Source: Coenobita brevimanus (lineage: Eukaryota; Arthropoda; Malacostraca; Decapoda; Coenobitidae). Taken from it: a DNA stretch of 64,000 bases. The notes under the pieces are model-generated. The model was not told where the DNA came from, made no database searches, and saw only the letters and a program-made list of their open reading frames with translations. Below, piece after piece: positions 21,866 through 33,542 of this stretch. Positions within the stretch are counted from its first letter, which is position 1, and each line of letters starts with the position of its first letter. The position numbers and the translations under genes are program-made. The stretch lies in contig CM064681.1 in NCBI GenBank assembly GCA_032717465.1, forward strand, positions 12,344,235 through 12,408,234, given 5' to 3'.

Positions 21866-22165
21866 TTTTACAGGCTCCAACATGCTTGCATGTGTCGGCC
21901 TTGGTCACCTAATGGCGGCTCTCCACGCTGCACGATCCATTGCAGCCTCCCTGTTCAGTCCTTAACCCTAAGGTCACACTTAATGACCTCGTCCCATGTC
22001 TTTCTCGGTCTACCCCTCATAACCCCACCACAATATTAACACTTCTCACCTTCCTCACCCAATTATCATCCCCCATCCTCTCCACATGTCCAAACCACCT
22101 CAATCTACCTCTCCTCATCACAACACCAATACACTCCAGTCCCATCCTACCTCTCAACTCTTGAT
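21866..22165 (-). pseudogene. RTE-type LINE, 3' fragment
   Basis: On the minus strand this reads GRLRWFGHVERMGDDNWV, the conserved C-terminal block of RTE reverse transcriptase proteins, followed by 3' untranslated sequence. It is truncated and lies within the hAT element. Confidence 0.65.
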
Positions 22166-22339
22166 TTTTTTTGTTTTGTTTGAGAATGTATAAAATAAAC
22201 TGTTAGGCAGTACTTCACTTTAACCCTGCAGTAGTGTAGCACCTGTAGTCCCTGTAACCAGATGTAAAAGGGTGCTGGACTGAGACCTTATTACAGGGGG
22301 TGCTGAGGTCGGAAAAGATTAAGAATTGCTGCCCTAGGG

Positions 22340-23285
22340 TAAGGAACTTTTATTTAGACATTTAAGAAAAGTGTTTCAAGGTGCCCTCAACTGAACGAAA
22401 TTATGTTGGCAATAATCTCCAACCTTCAGCTGGATATCAAACCGTGTAGGCCACATCTGGTTGGAGCATCTTAACCTGCTCAAGAACCAGGCATCCGTGT
22501 AGTTTTCTAGCTACCACTCCACGTATTAAATGGTTTTGTTTGGCTATATGAATGTAATAGCCCTGTCACTCAGTGTCAGGTCATCTGAAGGTAACCCACT
22601 TAGTGGATGATCGAAATCCTCACTACCACTGAAGTGATGAAAATTGATGGATAAAGTCTGATGGCAATGCGTTTCCATCACTCTTTTAACCTCTCATGTA
22701 TTGCAACAACATACTCATCAGGTGAAGTACAAGGATTCTTTGGCCTGTAAGGTAGATCCGACAGTGTCGTGGATTGGGTTATAATTATTACAAACAGAGG
22801 TGTGGCCGATTTCTTATGATTTTTTTTAAGCCCCACCCATTCACCGTTAAAAGGGAAATGATGTTAGGATAATGTTATTGATTTTCTCATACTGGTTTTA
22901 CTGTCGGGGGAAAATTCTGCATAATACAGTAATATATTATCTCTTTTACACATCACTTTTGTCTGTCTGCTAAAATTCCTTTTCTTAGAGACTCTAAGTA
23001 CTCTCTGTTCTGCCCCTAAATTATTCTATTGTATCTGATGTGATACATCAGAGAGGAAAGTGAATGACATGCCCCAGGAGTAAAGTAGATGCTGTATAAA
23101 AGTAAAGAAAGGTTTATCCCTGACTGTACCATAATAGCAGAAGTTGTGAAAGTCATTGCTGAGCAAGTTGGCTAACTATAAATGAGGAACAGAAATACTC
23201 GAATAAGGCAGCCTCTGGCGGCCTACGCACATTCGGTCTGTCATCCTTTACTGTATATAGGCCTATTCTTTGGAACTTTGATTTT
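22340..23285. other. No recognisable gene
   Basis: AT-leaning intronic sequence. No splice-bounded exon, repeat array or terminal inverted repeat was seen. Confidence 0.5.
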
Positions 23286-25255
23286 TTTCAAATGCAAATA
23301 AGAAGGAACCAAAGGCTAGGAGCCCGCAAACAATTCCTTCCAAGAAAAAAATAAAATACAAAAGTGAGCCAAATTCAAGATCTGTTCATTTCGAGATGCC
23401 TGGACACAATGCGTTTGAAAGACTGGAGATCATAGGAAGTAAATACAGTCAGAGGGAGACAGTTCCAGAGATGACCTGTTGTATAAATAAAGGACTGGGA
23501 GTAACGGTTAACTCTTGCGTAAGAGAGTTGGACAGAAAAGGGATGAGAGTTTGTTGCTAGACGTGTGTTAGTATGCGCCAGTCGTAGAGGTGGAGGGATG
23601 TAAGCAGACAGTTCAGAGGAGCAGTGACCATGGAAGCAGCGATAGAAAAGAGATAAAGAGGCAGCAGTGTGGCGAAGAGACAAAGGTTGAAGGGAACCAG
23701 TAAGAGGATGAGAGTCAATGAGACAAAAAGCCTCTGACTCCACCCTATTGAGAAGAGCTGTATGTGGGGAGCCTCCCCACACATATGAGTTGTACTCTAC
23801 ACAGGGCCAAATAAAACCCGTGTATAAAGTCAACAACTGTGCAGGGGTAAAGAAGGTACGGAGTCAGCTTAGCACACCTAATCTCTTGGAAGCAGATTTT
23901 ACAAGAGATGTAACATGATCTTTCCAAGATAAATCCCGAGTGAATGAAACCCCAAGCATGTTCAATGATGATGCAGGCTTGAGCTGGATATTATTAAACA
24001 TTAGTGGGTACTCCTGTGGAAGATTGTGTCGGGTTGATAGGTGTAAAAACTGAGTCTTTGATGCATTAAAAACAACAAGATTATTTTTACCCCAGTCAAA
24101 GATAAGAACCAAGGCAGACATTAGGTGTGCCATAGCCTCATTCCTTGTTTGTTGAAGTAACTGCTGGGATGGATGTTGAGGGAACCGAGTGGAAAGGTGA
24201 AGGGTGGGATCATCAGCATACAAGTGGACAGGGTTAGATGTACAGCTTAGATCATTGATGAATAAAAGGAAGAGAGTTGGTGATAGGACAGAGCCCTATG
24301 CAACACCACTGTTGATAGATCTAGAAGAACAATGGCCGTCTACAACAGCAGCTATAGAACGACCAGAAAGGAAGCTGTAGATGAAGGATAGAAACTGTAA
24401 GAGGGCAGTTTGGAAATTAAAGATTTATATCAGACTCGATCGAAAGCCTTTGAGATGTCAAGTGCAATGGCAAAGCTTTCGCCAAAGTCCCGAAAGGAGG
24501 ATGGCCAGGAGTCTGAAAGGTAGGCGAGAAGATCGCCAGTGGAGCGTCCCTGACGGAACCCATACTGACGATCAGAAAGAATCTTATAATAGGAAAGATG
24601 CTTTAAACTTTTTTTTTGTTAAGAATAGACTCAAAAACTTTTGAGAAACAGGATGTTAAAGCAATTGGACGATAGTTAGAGGGTTGGGAATGGTCACCCT
24701 TCTTTGGGATTGGCTGAATGAGAGCAAACTTCCAGCAAGAAGGAAAGGTACAAGCTGAAAGACAAAGGCGAAAGAGTTTACCTAGGCAGGGAGTATGCAC
24801 GGAAGAACAGTTCCTGAGATCAACAGGAGGGACTCCATCAGGCCCATATGCATTGTTAGTATTAAGGCCAGTGATGGCAGATAATACATCAACTGAAGAA
24901 ATTTTAATGTCAGCCATGAGGAAGTCAGTGGAAGGAAGTGATGGAGGAACAGCACCCGAATTGTCTAAGGTGAAATTGGAGGAAAGTCCAAGTGAAGAGA
25001 TCTGCTTTATCAGTAGAAGAAATAGCTACAGAGTCATCAGAGTAAAAAAGAGGAGGGAAGGATGATGAGGTAAAGTTGTTAGAAAGGTTTTTGGCAAGGT
25101 GCTAGAAGGAGGGGGAAGAACTCGAGTTGGAGAGTTGAGAGCATTTAGTACGGATGAAATTATTTTTAACAGAGCAAAGAAGAGACTTAGAATGATTCCG
25201 GGCAGAAACATAAAAAAGATGTGATTCAGGGGTGGGTTGGCTCTGGTACCTAAAA
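23286..25255 (-). pseudogene. Jockey-superfamily LINE, 5'-truncated and decayed
   Basis: Second minus-strand copy of the 18.5-21.8 kb element. The 3' end near 23286 is followed in reverse by the C-terminal region (LLTLYTGFIWPCVEYNSYVWGG, minus 23836-23375). Next comes the active-site region, in which FADD reads YADD (minus 24223-23864). The front of the reverse transcriptase (minus 24917-24603) and part of the linker after the endonuclease follow. Many small deletions and stops show it is older than the first copy. Confidence 0.85.
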
Positions 25256-25591
25256 TATGTATGAGTTTGTACGTGGAAAGGCTGGAAGAAAATGGACTTA
25301 GCTCCACTGGCTCCATTACAGAAAGCAACCTATTTTGGGGTAGCTATAATAATGTCAAAAATATATTTTTTGGAACTTGGGGAAAAAAATCTGAGGCTCT
25401 GAGAAAAATTCATGCAAAGTTTCATCAAAATCAGTCCACAGGTCTTAGAGTAGTTGTTTAATTCATTACACAGGAAGGCAACGGTACATCACTGTATAGC
25501 TTTAATGTTTTCCGCAAAATTAATAAGAGCATGAATGTGATCTGTATGACCAGTGATGCAATGGGACTTTAAAAACTGTCACTGTACTTAC

Positions 25592-25814
25592 TCTTTGATA
25601 CTTAAAAACTTCCACTGCAATCTGAATGATCACAGAGAGTATGAGGAAGATATGCAAGACCAGCGATGCACCAGGATTCCATGGAGATATTCCTCTAGGA
25701 TTCTGATTGTCATATGTTACTATGTTCCTTGCTTCCAGAGTTGTTGACCACAGACTTTCATTGCAGAATTCTTCCTCAGTCATGCCATACATATTATTTA
25801 TCTGGTTCCAGTTC
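25592..25814 (-). CDS. TRPA-family cation channel, exon C (loop and TM2)
   Basis: A 223-bp exon. The acceptor is TTTTTATTGCAG before 25814 and the donor is GTAAGT at 25591-25586. Its first base G completes the Lys codon begun by the last AA of exon B, and it ends in phase 0. It encodes about 74 residues: a hydrophilic segment with NWNQINNMYGMTEEEFC and NPRGISPWNPG, fitting the extracellular TM1-TM2 loop, then LVLHIFLILSVIIQIAVEVF, a membrane span. It ends FKYQR on the cytoplasmic side. The open frame continues past the donor, but the consensus splice site and the phase match with exon D favour splicing here. Confidence 0.85.
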
Positions 25815-26616
25815 CTGCAATAAAAATCCCTGGTTGACACAGGTATAGGAACTGTTTCTACTGACGGCAAGTATGAAAAGTCGCGTCTCCTACTTCTCTC
25901 TTCATAGACTTTGAAAATTAAGCTCATAGGGAAAAACATGAAATCACGAAGTGGGATGCAGACCTCCAGTTTTGAGGATAATAAGTACGTGACAATGATG
26001 GAACGCACTCTGCCTACCTTATTGATGTTGACTGCATTCTATATTCAGTAATGTTGGCATTTCACAAATGACTGTCACAAAATTCGGGACTGCATTCCAC
26101 TTTGCAATTTATTATTGAAGAATACGACCTTAGCAAGACACTGCTGACACTGATATAGGGTCCGTTAAGTACTGTAATCAAAGTTGGTTGCCTCAAATTC
26201 ATCAGATTACTTTTTAATGTCTATGATGAAAGAAGCAGTAAAGGCAACAGGACATTCATTGGGGAGTGTATAAATTAGTTCTTGTAATGGTAGATACCTG
26301 GAATTACTCTTAGCTGAAAGCAACCTGTATCAATGATTACAACACTAGAGTTAATACTGAGGACAACCTAGCTCGTATGACTCATTTCCAGATGATCACA
26401 AACTGTAGACATTATAATTATGGACTAAAAGATTAATCACTGGAGCAGTCTCGGCCATGAGCGTTATTGACTCCAAAATTAACACAGGCTCCTGATTCCC
26501 AGCATATTAAAATCTTTTGGCCGTATCTAAATTACATAAAAAGTCATTGTAAAAATATCTGAACTGATGGGCTAGGGCAGTGCCACAATCCATGGAAGCT
26601 AGGTCAAGGCGGAATG

Positions 26617-26617
<1 letters not shown>

Positions 26618-26693
<76 letters not shown>

Positions 26694-26727
26694 GTACATA
26701 AGTGTGTGTGTGTGTGTGTGTGTGTGT
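26618..26727. repeat. Compound (AC)n(AT)n(GT)n microsatellite
   Basis: An AC tract, then TA repeats, then GTACATAAG and a TG tract. The AC and TG ends are complementary, so the whole can fold back. The TG part (26702-26727) is also the tail of the adjoining minus-strand SINE. Confidence 0.9.
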
Positions 26728-26979
26728 AATTCACCGGGTCGGTCAGGATCACTTTGATGGTTGTGATCGTCAGCTTTTACCCTCCCGGAAGGGAGCTCAG
26801 AGCTCATATAGTCCGATCTAAGGGCAAGCTGTGACCTTCACACACGCACACACCCGTCCCCTTGCTCAAGGGGGACAGTAACCACCCACTTCGTCAGTGA
26901 AACTTTTCGCAACCTGAGCGAGGCGCGAACTCCCGTCCACCAGTTGGCAAGCGAGAGCGTTACCACTGCACCAGCGAGC

Positions 26980-26981
<2 letters not shown>
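26728..26981 (-). mobile_element. tRNA-derived SINE with (CA)n tail
   Basis: On the minus strand, a tRNA-like head carries an A box, TGGTGCAGTGG (26973-26963), and a B box, AGTTCGCGCC (about 26932-26922), which together form a polymerase III promoter. A tRNA-unrelated body and a CA tail follow. There is no paired acceptor stem, so it is not a tRNA gene. Confidence 0.75.

Positions 26982-27021
<40 letters not shown>
26982..27021. repeat. (GT)n microsatellite
   Basis: About 20 GT units between the SINE head and the next minus-strand repeat end. Confidence 0.95.
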
Positions 27022-27024
<3 letters not shown>

Positions 27025-27170
27025 CTCTGGGCAAAGCCGTCAGGGCCTATTTCTTGGGGACAGTGGCCTATCCCAAGGTCCAGTAGTCCTCCTACACCTC
27101 CACATGTCACCACTTCGGCACTAACACCCACCGTCCATATTGAATACATGCTAGGGTTGTCTCAAACAAA
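27022..27170 (-). repeat. Probable 3' end of a retroelement with (AC)n tail
   Basis: On the minus strand this unclassified segment ends GCCCAGAGTC followed at once by ACACAC repeats, the configuration of a SINE or LINE tail. No second copy is in the window, so the family is unknown. Confidence 0.35.
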
Positions 27171-27254
27171 ACTAGTGTATTGGTATTAGCGGGGGTACTT
27201 TTACGATATGTCCGCGGGTCTTCTGGTAGATCAGTAAGGTCTCCATTATGAAAT

Positions 27255-27345
27255 TCAAATCTTTAAACTGTTCCCTGCCCCAGCCGGGATTCGAACTTCC
27301 ACTAGGACCGCAGGCCCCCTCTACCGATTCAGTCACCACCTTCCC
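27255..27345 (-). mobile_element. tRNA-like SINE head or tRNA pseudogene
   Basis: Minus strand: A-box-like GTGACTGAATCGGTAGAG (27337-27320) and a perfect B-box core, GTTCGAATCCC (about 27296-27286). The would-be acceptor arms do not pair, so it is not a working tRNA. It differs from the SINE at 26.73-26.98 kb. Confidence 0.6.
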
Positions 27346-28737
27346 CACATCATCCCTACATATTTTTTGTGGAATATTTTTATGAATGCATGGTTGGGAA
27401 ACATTTAAATCACAATCATGCCACTTTTCATTTTGGGTGCAGTTATGCTTACGTAATTATTGCACCATTTGAGCATGTTTCAGACAGGAAAAGAAGTCAT
27501 GATAGGATTAATATGTTTATACTGCCTCGACCTAATACCTATGTTCCTTGATCCTGTACTATCCTTATGCCGTCATTAATCAATTAACTGTATTCTAATT
27601 ATTGATTCACAGTATTGAAAGCCTCTGTATTTGGAAACTACCAAAGCTTTTGTATGTTACACAACTTAAGACAGCGTCATAATAGCCAAGTGGTTAATGA
27701 AAACTCTGAATAAACTCTTCCCAATCCAAAAGTCTCCTGAAATGAATAAAATCTAACCAATAAAGTATTTTTCTTATGTGCACTCTTGGTTTTCTCTCAT
27801 ACATGAGGTTGGGTTCCTCAATTATCAAGAATGGGATCTCATTACTTGTCAGGGCTCCATATTATAAACACAAATCATAACAGATAGATAGATAGATAGA
27901 CTGACAGAGCACCAGAAAAGGTGTGGGAACTGGATATTACCTTGCAACTCTTTAAGGAATGTTGATCGTGCACCGGAAGCAGTACATACACACAGACATA
28001 CAGTGTTCTAGAAGCTTCCACGATAGTAGAGCACACGTGACACGACCCCTGCTACACCAGAATGTAGGAATTTTGAGCTCAGAAGGAGACTGGCCATAGA
28101 CCCAACAGGTAGTGGGGAGAAGCAGGCAAGCAACATAATATGTGAGAGACTTTGTTAATATTTCCAAGACAAATAAAAATAGTCCCATACTCATCTTTAC
28201 CTTTCCTGTCACTGCATGACAAAAGGGAACGAAGATTATCTATTTACAAAACTATTCACGTATAACAACCGCTCGTCTACGAGTCTAATATATGTATAAC
28301 TGATCTACAAAACGCACTACAAGAAGTTACAACGTTGTAAGAAATTAACAGATTTTTTCGTCGGCAGGTAGTGGAGAGAGGGAATAAGAAGAGGGGTCCA
28401 ACTAGACTTACTTAGTATATTGAGTCTCTGTATAATAGATACGCTGCTCAACTTAGACTTTCTCTGAAGATAATAAATCAAGATCAACTCCCTGTATTCA
28501 TCTTTAACTCCACCTGCTCTTCAATTACCAAAATAACTTTAACCAAAATTCAAGACTCACCTATTACAAGAATCAAAAGTTACATATGTATAAATGTTGG
28601 CTACAAAGTTACTGTAAGATATGGCAGCAGCGAACGTACGAATCTTGTCTACGGATCTACAGTGAATTTCTATAAAAGCAGGCGAGACTCTAACCAAGAT
28701 TAACTTCAGTTCTACAGTGAATTCCTACAAAATACAA
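27346..28737. other. No recognisable gene
   Basis: Ordinary intronic sequence with a short GATA run near 27881-27900. Nothing else is identified. Confidence 0.5.
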
Positions 28738-28818
28738 GCTACAAGCCTATGGGTCTACGAGTCTACAAGCCTACAAGTCTACAAGTCTACAAGCCTACGA
28801 GCCTACAAGTCTACGAGT
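28738..28818. repeat. 8-bp tandem repeat, CTACAAGY
   Basis: About ten consecutive units of CTAC(A/G)AG(T/C). CTAC-rich sequence continues at lower density on both sides. Confidence 0.85.
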
Positions 28819-30518
28819 GTACAGTTGATTCTACATTATCAAGATTGAAAACAAACAATACCTCTTACAACCAACAACTCACAACCAGCTCCTGAAAGTA
28901 TTCTCTCCAACCCCTCCTCCGCCTCCCCGATCATCACGCTGATTTAGAGGTGAAGAGGTCACACGATGCCTTGCCATTAGTTCAATAAAATACTGATACA
29001 AACGATCTTCCAATTTCTACGACGAACCAACAAACTACAACAATCTACAATCAACTACAAGTAACATGTCTATGAGTCGTCTCTATATGCTTCTAAACGC
29101 ACCTACAAGTAGCGACATTCTTCATCCCACAATGAGTAAATCAAGAAAAAAAAAAAAAAAAAGGACCGAGAATAAATTGAGAAAGAAAAATAAAACAAGC
29201 AAACGAAAAGCAAGAAAACAGCAACAATCACCAGACCACCACCCTTCTCTCCATCCGCCCCCTACCTCCACCCAACCTCCACCGCTGACGCAGGAGTGCG
29301 AGAAGGTCAAGACGACGAAGCAAATACCAAGCCCATATTCACAACTCATCTTACTCACTCATCTTCACTCAAGTTACTCATCGCTACTCATTAACTCACC
29401 ACAGCTACCAGTGTGGGAAGTCGCCGTCACCATGCGTGTATGCTGAGACGACGCCACGTCAATCAACTCGTGTGTGACACCACCACTCACCACCACTCAC
29501 ACCATTCCCACCACGGTAAAAACTAGTGAGTTATATAGTTACTTCATTTATACAATACACATTGATAGACAAAAAACTTCTGCACAAACATATAAAACGT
29601 GCTACATAATTACAACTTAAATGCATATGCCTACTTCAATTATCTTCATAATTCAGTCATTATATACTTGCACCAACAGTAAATATTCTACACAGTATAT
29701 ATTCATTCATTTATTATAGCATCCATTTACTACCAACGAGTGTTACCATTTATACCTACATAAAATACGTGTCTCATACATACAGCTATACATTATTACA
29801 TCTACAAAGTAATAAAGAAAATATGCTATCACAGTGACTCAGTGAGCAATTAAAAGAACTGTATTAAACATTTCTTAATTAAAGCCACCTAGTGGAAACA
29901 GACAAATTAAGTTACAAGGGAAAAAAAAAAAAAAAAAAGGCCAACCCAAATGACGTTAGCAAGAATGAACATCTCCCACACAATCGTGAAGACAAAGATT
30001 TCCACACAGTGCTGACACATACTCGTATACTGCCCACGATAGGTACAAGTGAACAGCAAGTTAGTGTATATAGTTAATACTGTATATGGTGTATATAGTT
30101 AATACTGTACAGTATATAGGGTATATATATTTTTTATATAAAATAACAAAGTATGGGGCTATGTAATATCATTTTCAGTAATATCTGTGCTATATAAACT
30201 AAACCTTAAAAAAGGGTCCCGAGGGAATTAGCCAGCAATTATGCAACCTCGGACAACACCGAAAAAGCGTAGACAAACGAAGAAAAACAAACCATAGAAA
30301 ATCAATACATACAAAAAAAAAAAAAAAAGAAAGAAATACAGTAAGATCACATAACAGACAAATGAAAATAAGCGTGTTACTACAAATGTCAAAATACCGC
30401 ATAAACTCCTATAAGTGAAACAAAAAGCAAATTGTTGTCTCCACGAGCCAGTGGCATGGCACATCATCACTATCATCGACCGTAGCATGACCGGATTCGA
30501 TATCAGGACTGCATTTAT
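28819..30518. other. No recognisable gene
   Basis: AT-rich sequence with CTACAA-rich patches and A runs (29143-29161, 29921-29938, 30307-30328). The open frame at 29066-29446 is low-complexity (Lys-rich, then Pro/His-rich) and is not supported as a gene. Confidence 0.5.
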
Positions 30519-30925
30519 TACAATTATGTAACTGCCAACAATATGTAACAATTATGTAACGACAAACGATTGCATTATGTTACACTTGCTACAATTATGT
30601 AACTACAAGCGATATGTAACAATTATGCGATGACAAACGATTGCATTATGTTACACTTGGTACAATTATGTAACTACAAACAATATGTAACAATTATGTA
30701 ACGACATACGATAGCATTGTTACACTTGCTACAATTATATAACTACAAACGATATGTAACAATTCATACAATGTTACAGTTATGCATTACCACAATGTTA
30801 CCACAATATTATGTAATAATTCATACAATGTTACAGTTATGCATTAGCACTATGTTACCACAATATTATGTAACAATTCATACAATGTTACAGTTATGCA
30901 TTACCACAATGTTACCACAATATAC
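30519..30925. repeat. Minisatellite with 71-bp then 57-bp units
   Basis: TACAATTATGTAAC starts units at 30519, 30590, 30661 and 30730 (71, 71 and 69 bp). The array then switches to a related 57-bp unit starting AATTCATACAATG at 30761, 30818 and 30875. Both are built on ATGTAAC and ATGTTAC words. Confidence 0.9.
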
Positions 30926-31040
30926 TAAAAAAATCATTTTCACTTTCCTCATAAAACCCAACTAAAAAAAAATTGTGCACACCTGTTCACTTTTTACACC
31001 TTCTCACACACCTTCTCAGTAATCACGTTCATAGAGATAC

Positions 31041-33084
31041 TCAAAGAAGCAGGATATAGCATTCATCACATTGGTACGCGGTTTCTTTCCATGTGGGGGT
31101 GAAGCGTTTTGTCTTGCTGCACACAAGGTAGCGCCTGTAGGCCGGCCATCCTACAGGTGTATGCCCTACGTCAACAAGACAGTGATGCTTTAAATATTGA
31201 GTGCAGCTCAGTCTGTCTGCCGTCACTGCCTGGTACATCCCCCGCCTCCCAACTGTCCACTGTGCAGTTGTACTCTGCAAGTAGCTCACATACTAGCCCT
31301 TTCGCAAACTCTCGTAGAGAAAGATTCCTTTGCCAAACCGGATTGAAAAGTACGTAACTGTTTAGGATGGCAATATCAAGAAGGTGTAAAAATGCCTTCT
31401 TGCACCACCAACAGGATCTATGGAGGCAATCAACTTCCCCTATCTGCACATGTGACTTATCAACGAGCCGCAAGTTGATGTATTCGTTGACAGCATCGGG
31501 CTTGAACACAGATTCCCTGGTCCTGATGTCTGTCCTGCCTGTGTCCTCCATAACCCCCTAATGAAATGTGGTCAGTATGTTAACCTTATGCTTGTTGTGC
31601 CACGTAAGGGCTAACATGTTACCACATTTCTGAGCCTGGAGGGCATCTCTCAGTTTTCTCAGAGGAAGATGGAAAATTCTTTCTACCAACACAGACAGTT
31701 CCACAGGACCCAGCACCATGTTCAAGTAAATCCTTGGTCAATGCAGGGGAGGTGTAATACTTGTCAGTGATCAAGATGTGGTGCCTGCTGAAATACGTGT
31801 CCATGAGCACTTTCACAACTGATGCTGAGAAACCATGGGGATCATCAGTAAGTACATAACATCTGTTGCTGAATAAACTATTACATCAAGTACATATCCA
31901 GTTTTGCAGTCACACAGGACAAAAAACTTCAGTCCGAAATGGTGATGCTTTGAAGGAATATACTGAAAAAATGCTAAACGGCCCTGGAACAACACAAGTG
32001 ACTCGTCGATAACCACATTCTGAAACAGCCAGAAAGGCCTTACAAAAGATTCCTTGAACACGGTCAGAATGGGCCTTATTTTCTATAACCTGTCATTGGG
32101 TGCTGGCAGATAATTCCTGTTGAAATGCAGGAACCTAAATTTGGCTAGGTACCTACAGTATAATGGGCCAAATATTTTCCAAAGACAGGTCTGCCCATAA
32201 GTTCGCTTGTGGACCAATAACCATGGAGCACATTATCATCATGGACAAGGCAAGCCATGCAAGTAACTTGCCCACCTCCACTGGAACCCAGTCCTTCATT
32301 TTTGTACTCTCACTGGCTGAAATCTGGGAAGATGCTGGCAGCCCAGTCACACCATGTGAGGGCAGAGTGGAAATCTCCACATGTGAAAGGCCAGGTTAGG
32401 GTGATAAAACCCTCGAAGGTTGTGGTGGCGAGGGATGTTGAAGGGAGAGACTGTGGCGAATTGGCCGTGAAAGTGGTGGTGAGATGTGGCGGCGGCATTT
32501 ATGTAGGAGATGACCAAAACCACCTCCCTCGCTTTCTTGGTGGCCAGGGTCATCCAGCTTCTCCTCTGATGTGAATTTGTCACTGTCAAAGGCCCTGCCC
32601 TCCTCCTGTAGCACTTGGAGTGGCTTTTCAGGTGTTTCAGGGTGGGTTGGGAATTGAGGGTGCTAGACTTCACTTTCAACGTGGTAACTTCCCCCTCCTT
32701 TGGAGGAAGTCTCATCAGTCATGCTCATGAAGGACACAGATTCCTCCAGGGCACAACCTATGGCACTGTCACTAAGCACTTTCCCCGCTGGTAAGGGCTG
32801 AACTTTGGCGGGTGTAGATGATGCAATAGGCCCAGCGGGTGAGGGGATGGAATCAGATCAGGAGGCTGAGGACGACATCGCTCTGCTCTGCCACAAGACC
32901 ATGTAAAAACTGAACCGCCTATCAGCAGGGTACCTTGGGTACCTTCCTATCCTATGATACTGAGAGAAAATGGTTGCGGGTTCAAATGATGGTGGGAGGA
33001 TGACTGCGTGTATAGCCGCTGCCCAGCAGCCCTATAGCAGCCCGACTGTTACATGTATACACATTACCCGGCGGATAGGGTTAA
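31041..33084 (-). pseudogene. piggyBac-family element, decayed, one end visible
   Basis: Minus-strand relic related to the 3.8-7.2 kb element. From about 32380 downwards it encodes scattered pieces of a piggyBac transposase. These include VVIDESLVLFQGR with the first catalytic Asp (about 32005), LITDKYYTSP with the second (about 31770) and RLVDKSH with the third (about 31458). There is an atypical His where the other copy has Asp in KSD. A cysteine-containing tail (AYQCDECY) stops at 31041. The plus-strand end CCCGGCGGATAGGG followed by TTAA (33067-33084) is its outer terminus. No matching TTAA-flanked terminus was found below 31 kb, where the 30.5-30.9 kb minisatellite begins. Multiple stops and frameshifts make it inactive. 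Confidence 0.82.
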
Positions 33085-33446
33085 AAAGTGTTTCCATTAA
33101 CTTGTCCTCTACCACTGACCTTTGACATATTGTTCCTGATATAAAATTACATCATTCTTTGCTGTCTTAAACGCTTTCAACAAGTTAAGTCTTAATTGAA
33201 CCAAAATGACCTGAGTATAGGGCCTGACCAGTGACCTTGCTTTGAGACTTTTCTCGATGACCAATTATTTTCAAAACTGAATCAAATAACCTTTTTTTGA
33301 TATTCAACCCATCCATTTGGCTTGAAAAAAATCGGATTAAAGCTTTGAGTTTACCTAAAGGAGACCGACGATTTTTTTTTTAAATTAATACACATATATT
33401 CATCTATATATTATATATATGTTCTGTCTTTGCATCTGTATCTACT

Positions 33447-33450
<4 letters not shown>
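33085..33450. other. No recognisable gene
   Basis: Short spacer, AT-rich near its end, containing nothing I can name. Confidence 0.5.

Positions 33451-33539
<89 letters not shown>
33451..33539. repeat. (CA)n microsatellite
   Basis: About 89 bp of uninterrupted CA repeats meeting the 5' truncation point of the following LINE. Confidence 0.97.

Positions 33540-33542
<3 letters not shown>

Larger units (their letters stand above)
18432..22339. mobile_element. hAT-type DNA element with 8-bp target duplication
   Basis: Termini CAGCGTTTCTTAACCT (from 18440) and, in reverse complement, CAGCAATTCTTAATCT (ending 22331) form an imperfect inverted repeat. CCCTAGGG flanks both sides exactly (18432-18439 and 22332-22339). 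An 8-bp duplication with CAG-type ends is the hAT signature. Most of the 3.9-kb interior is later cargo: a jockey-type LINE (18490-21800) and an RTE fragment (21866-22165). The original element was therefore short and non-autonomous; no hAT transposase is present. Confidence 0.85.

Noticed and set aside
26922..26981. tRNA gene on the minus strand
   Set aside because: A and B boxes are present but no acceptor-stem pairing; it is a SINE head. The same applies at 27286-27337.
29066..29446. 126-residue frame, Lys-rich then Pro/His-rich
   Set aside because: Low complexity, no domain, no splice or promoter context; its Lys run comes from an A tract.
30519..30925. CRISPR-like array
   Set aside because: Units are contiguous tandem repeats with no unique spacers, and the DNA is eukaryotic.
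32257..32715. Frames on both strands in the 5' part of the dead piggyBac
   Set aside because: They overlap each other and lack transposase motifs. They fall in the N-terminal region of the relic and are not separate genes.
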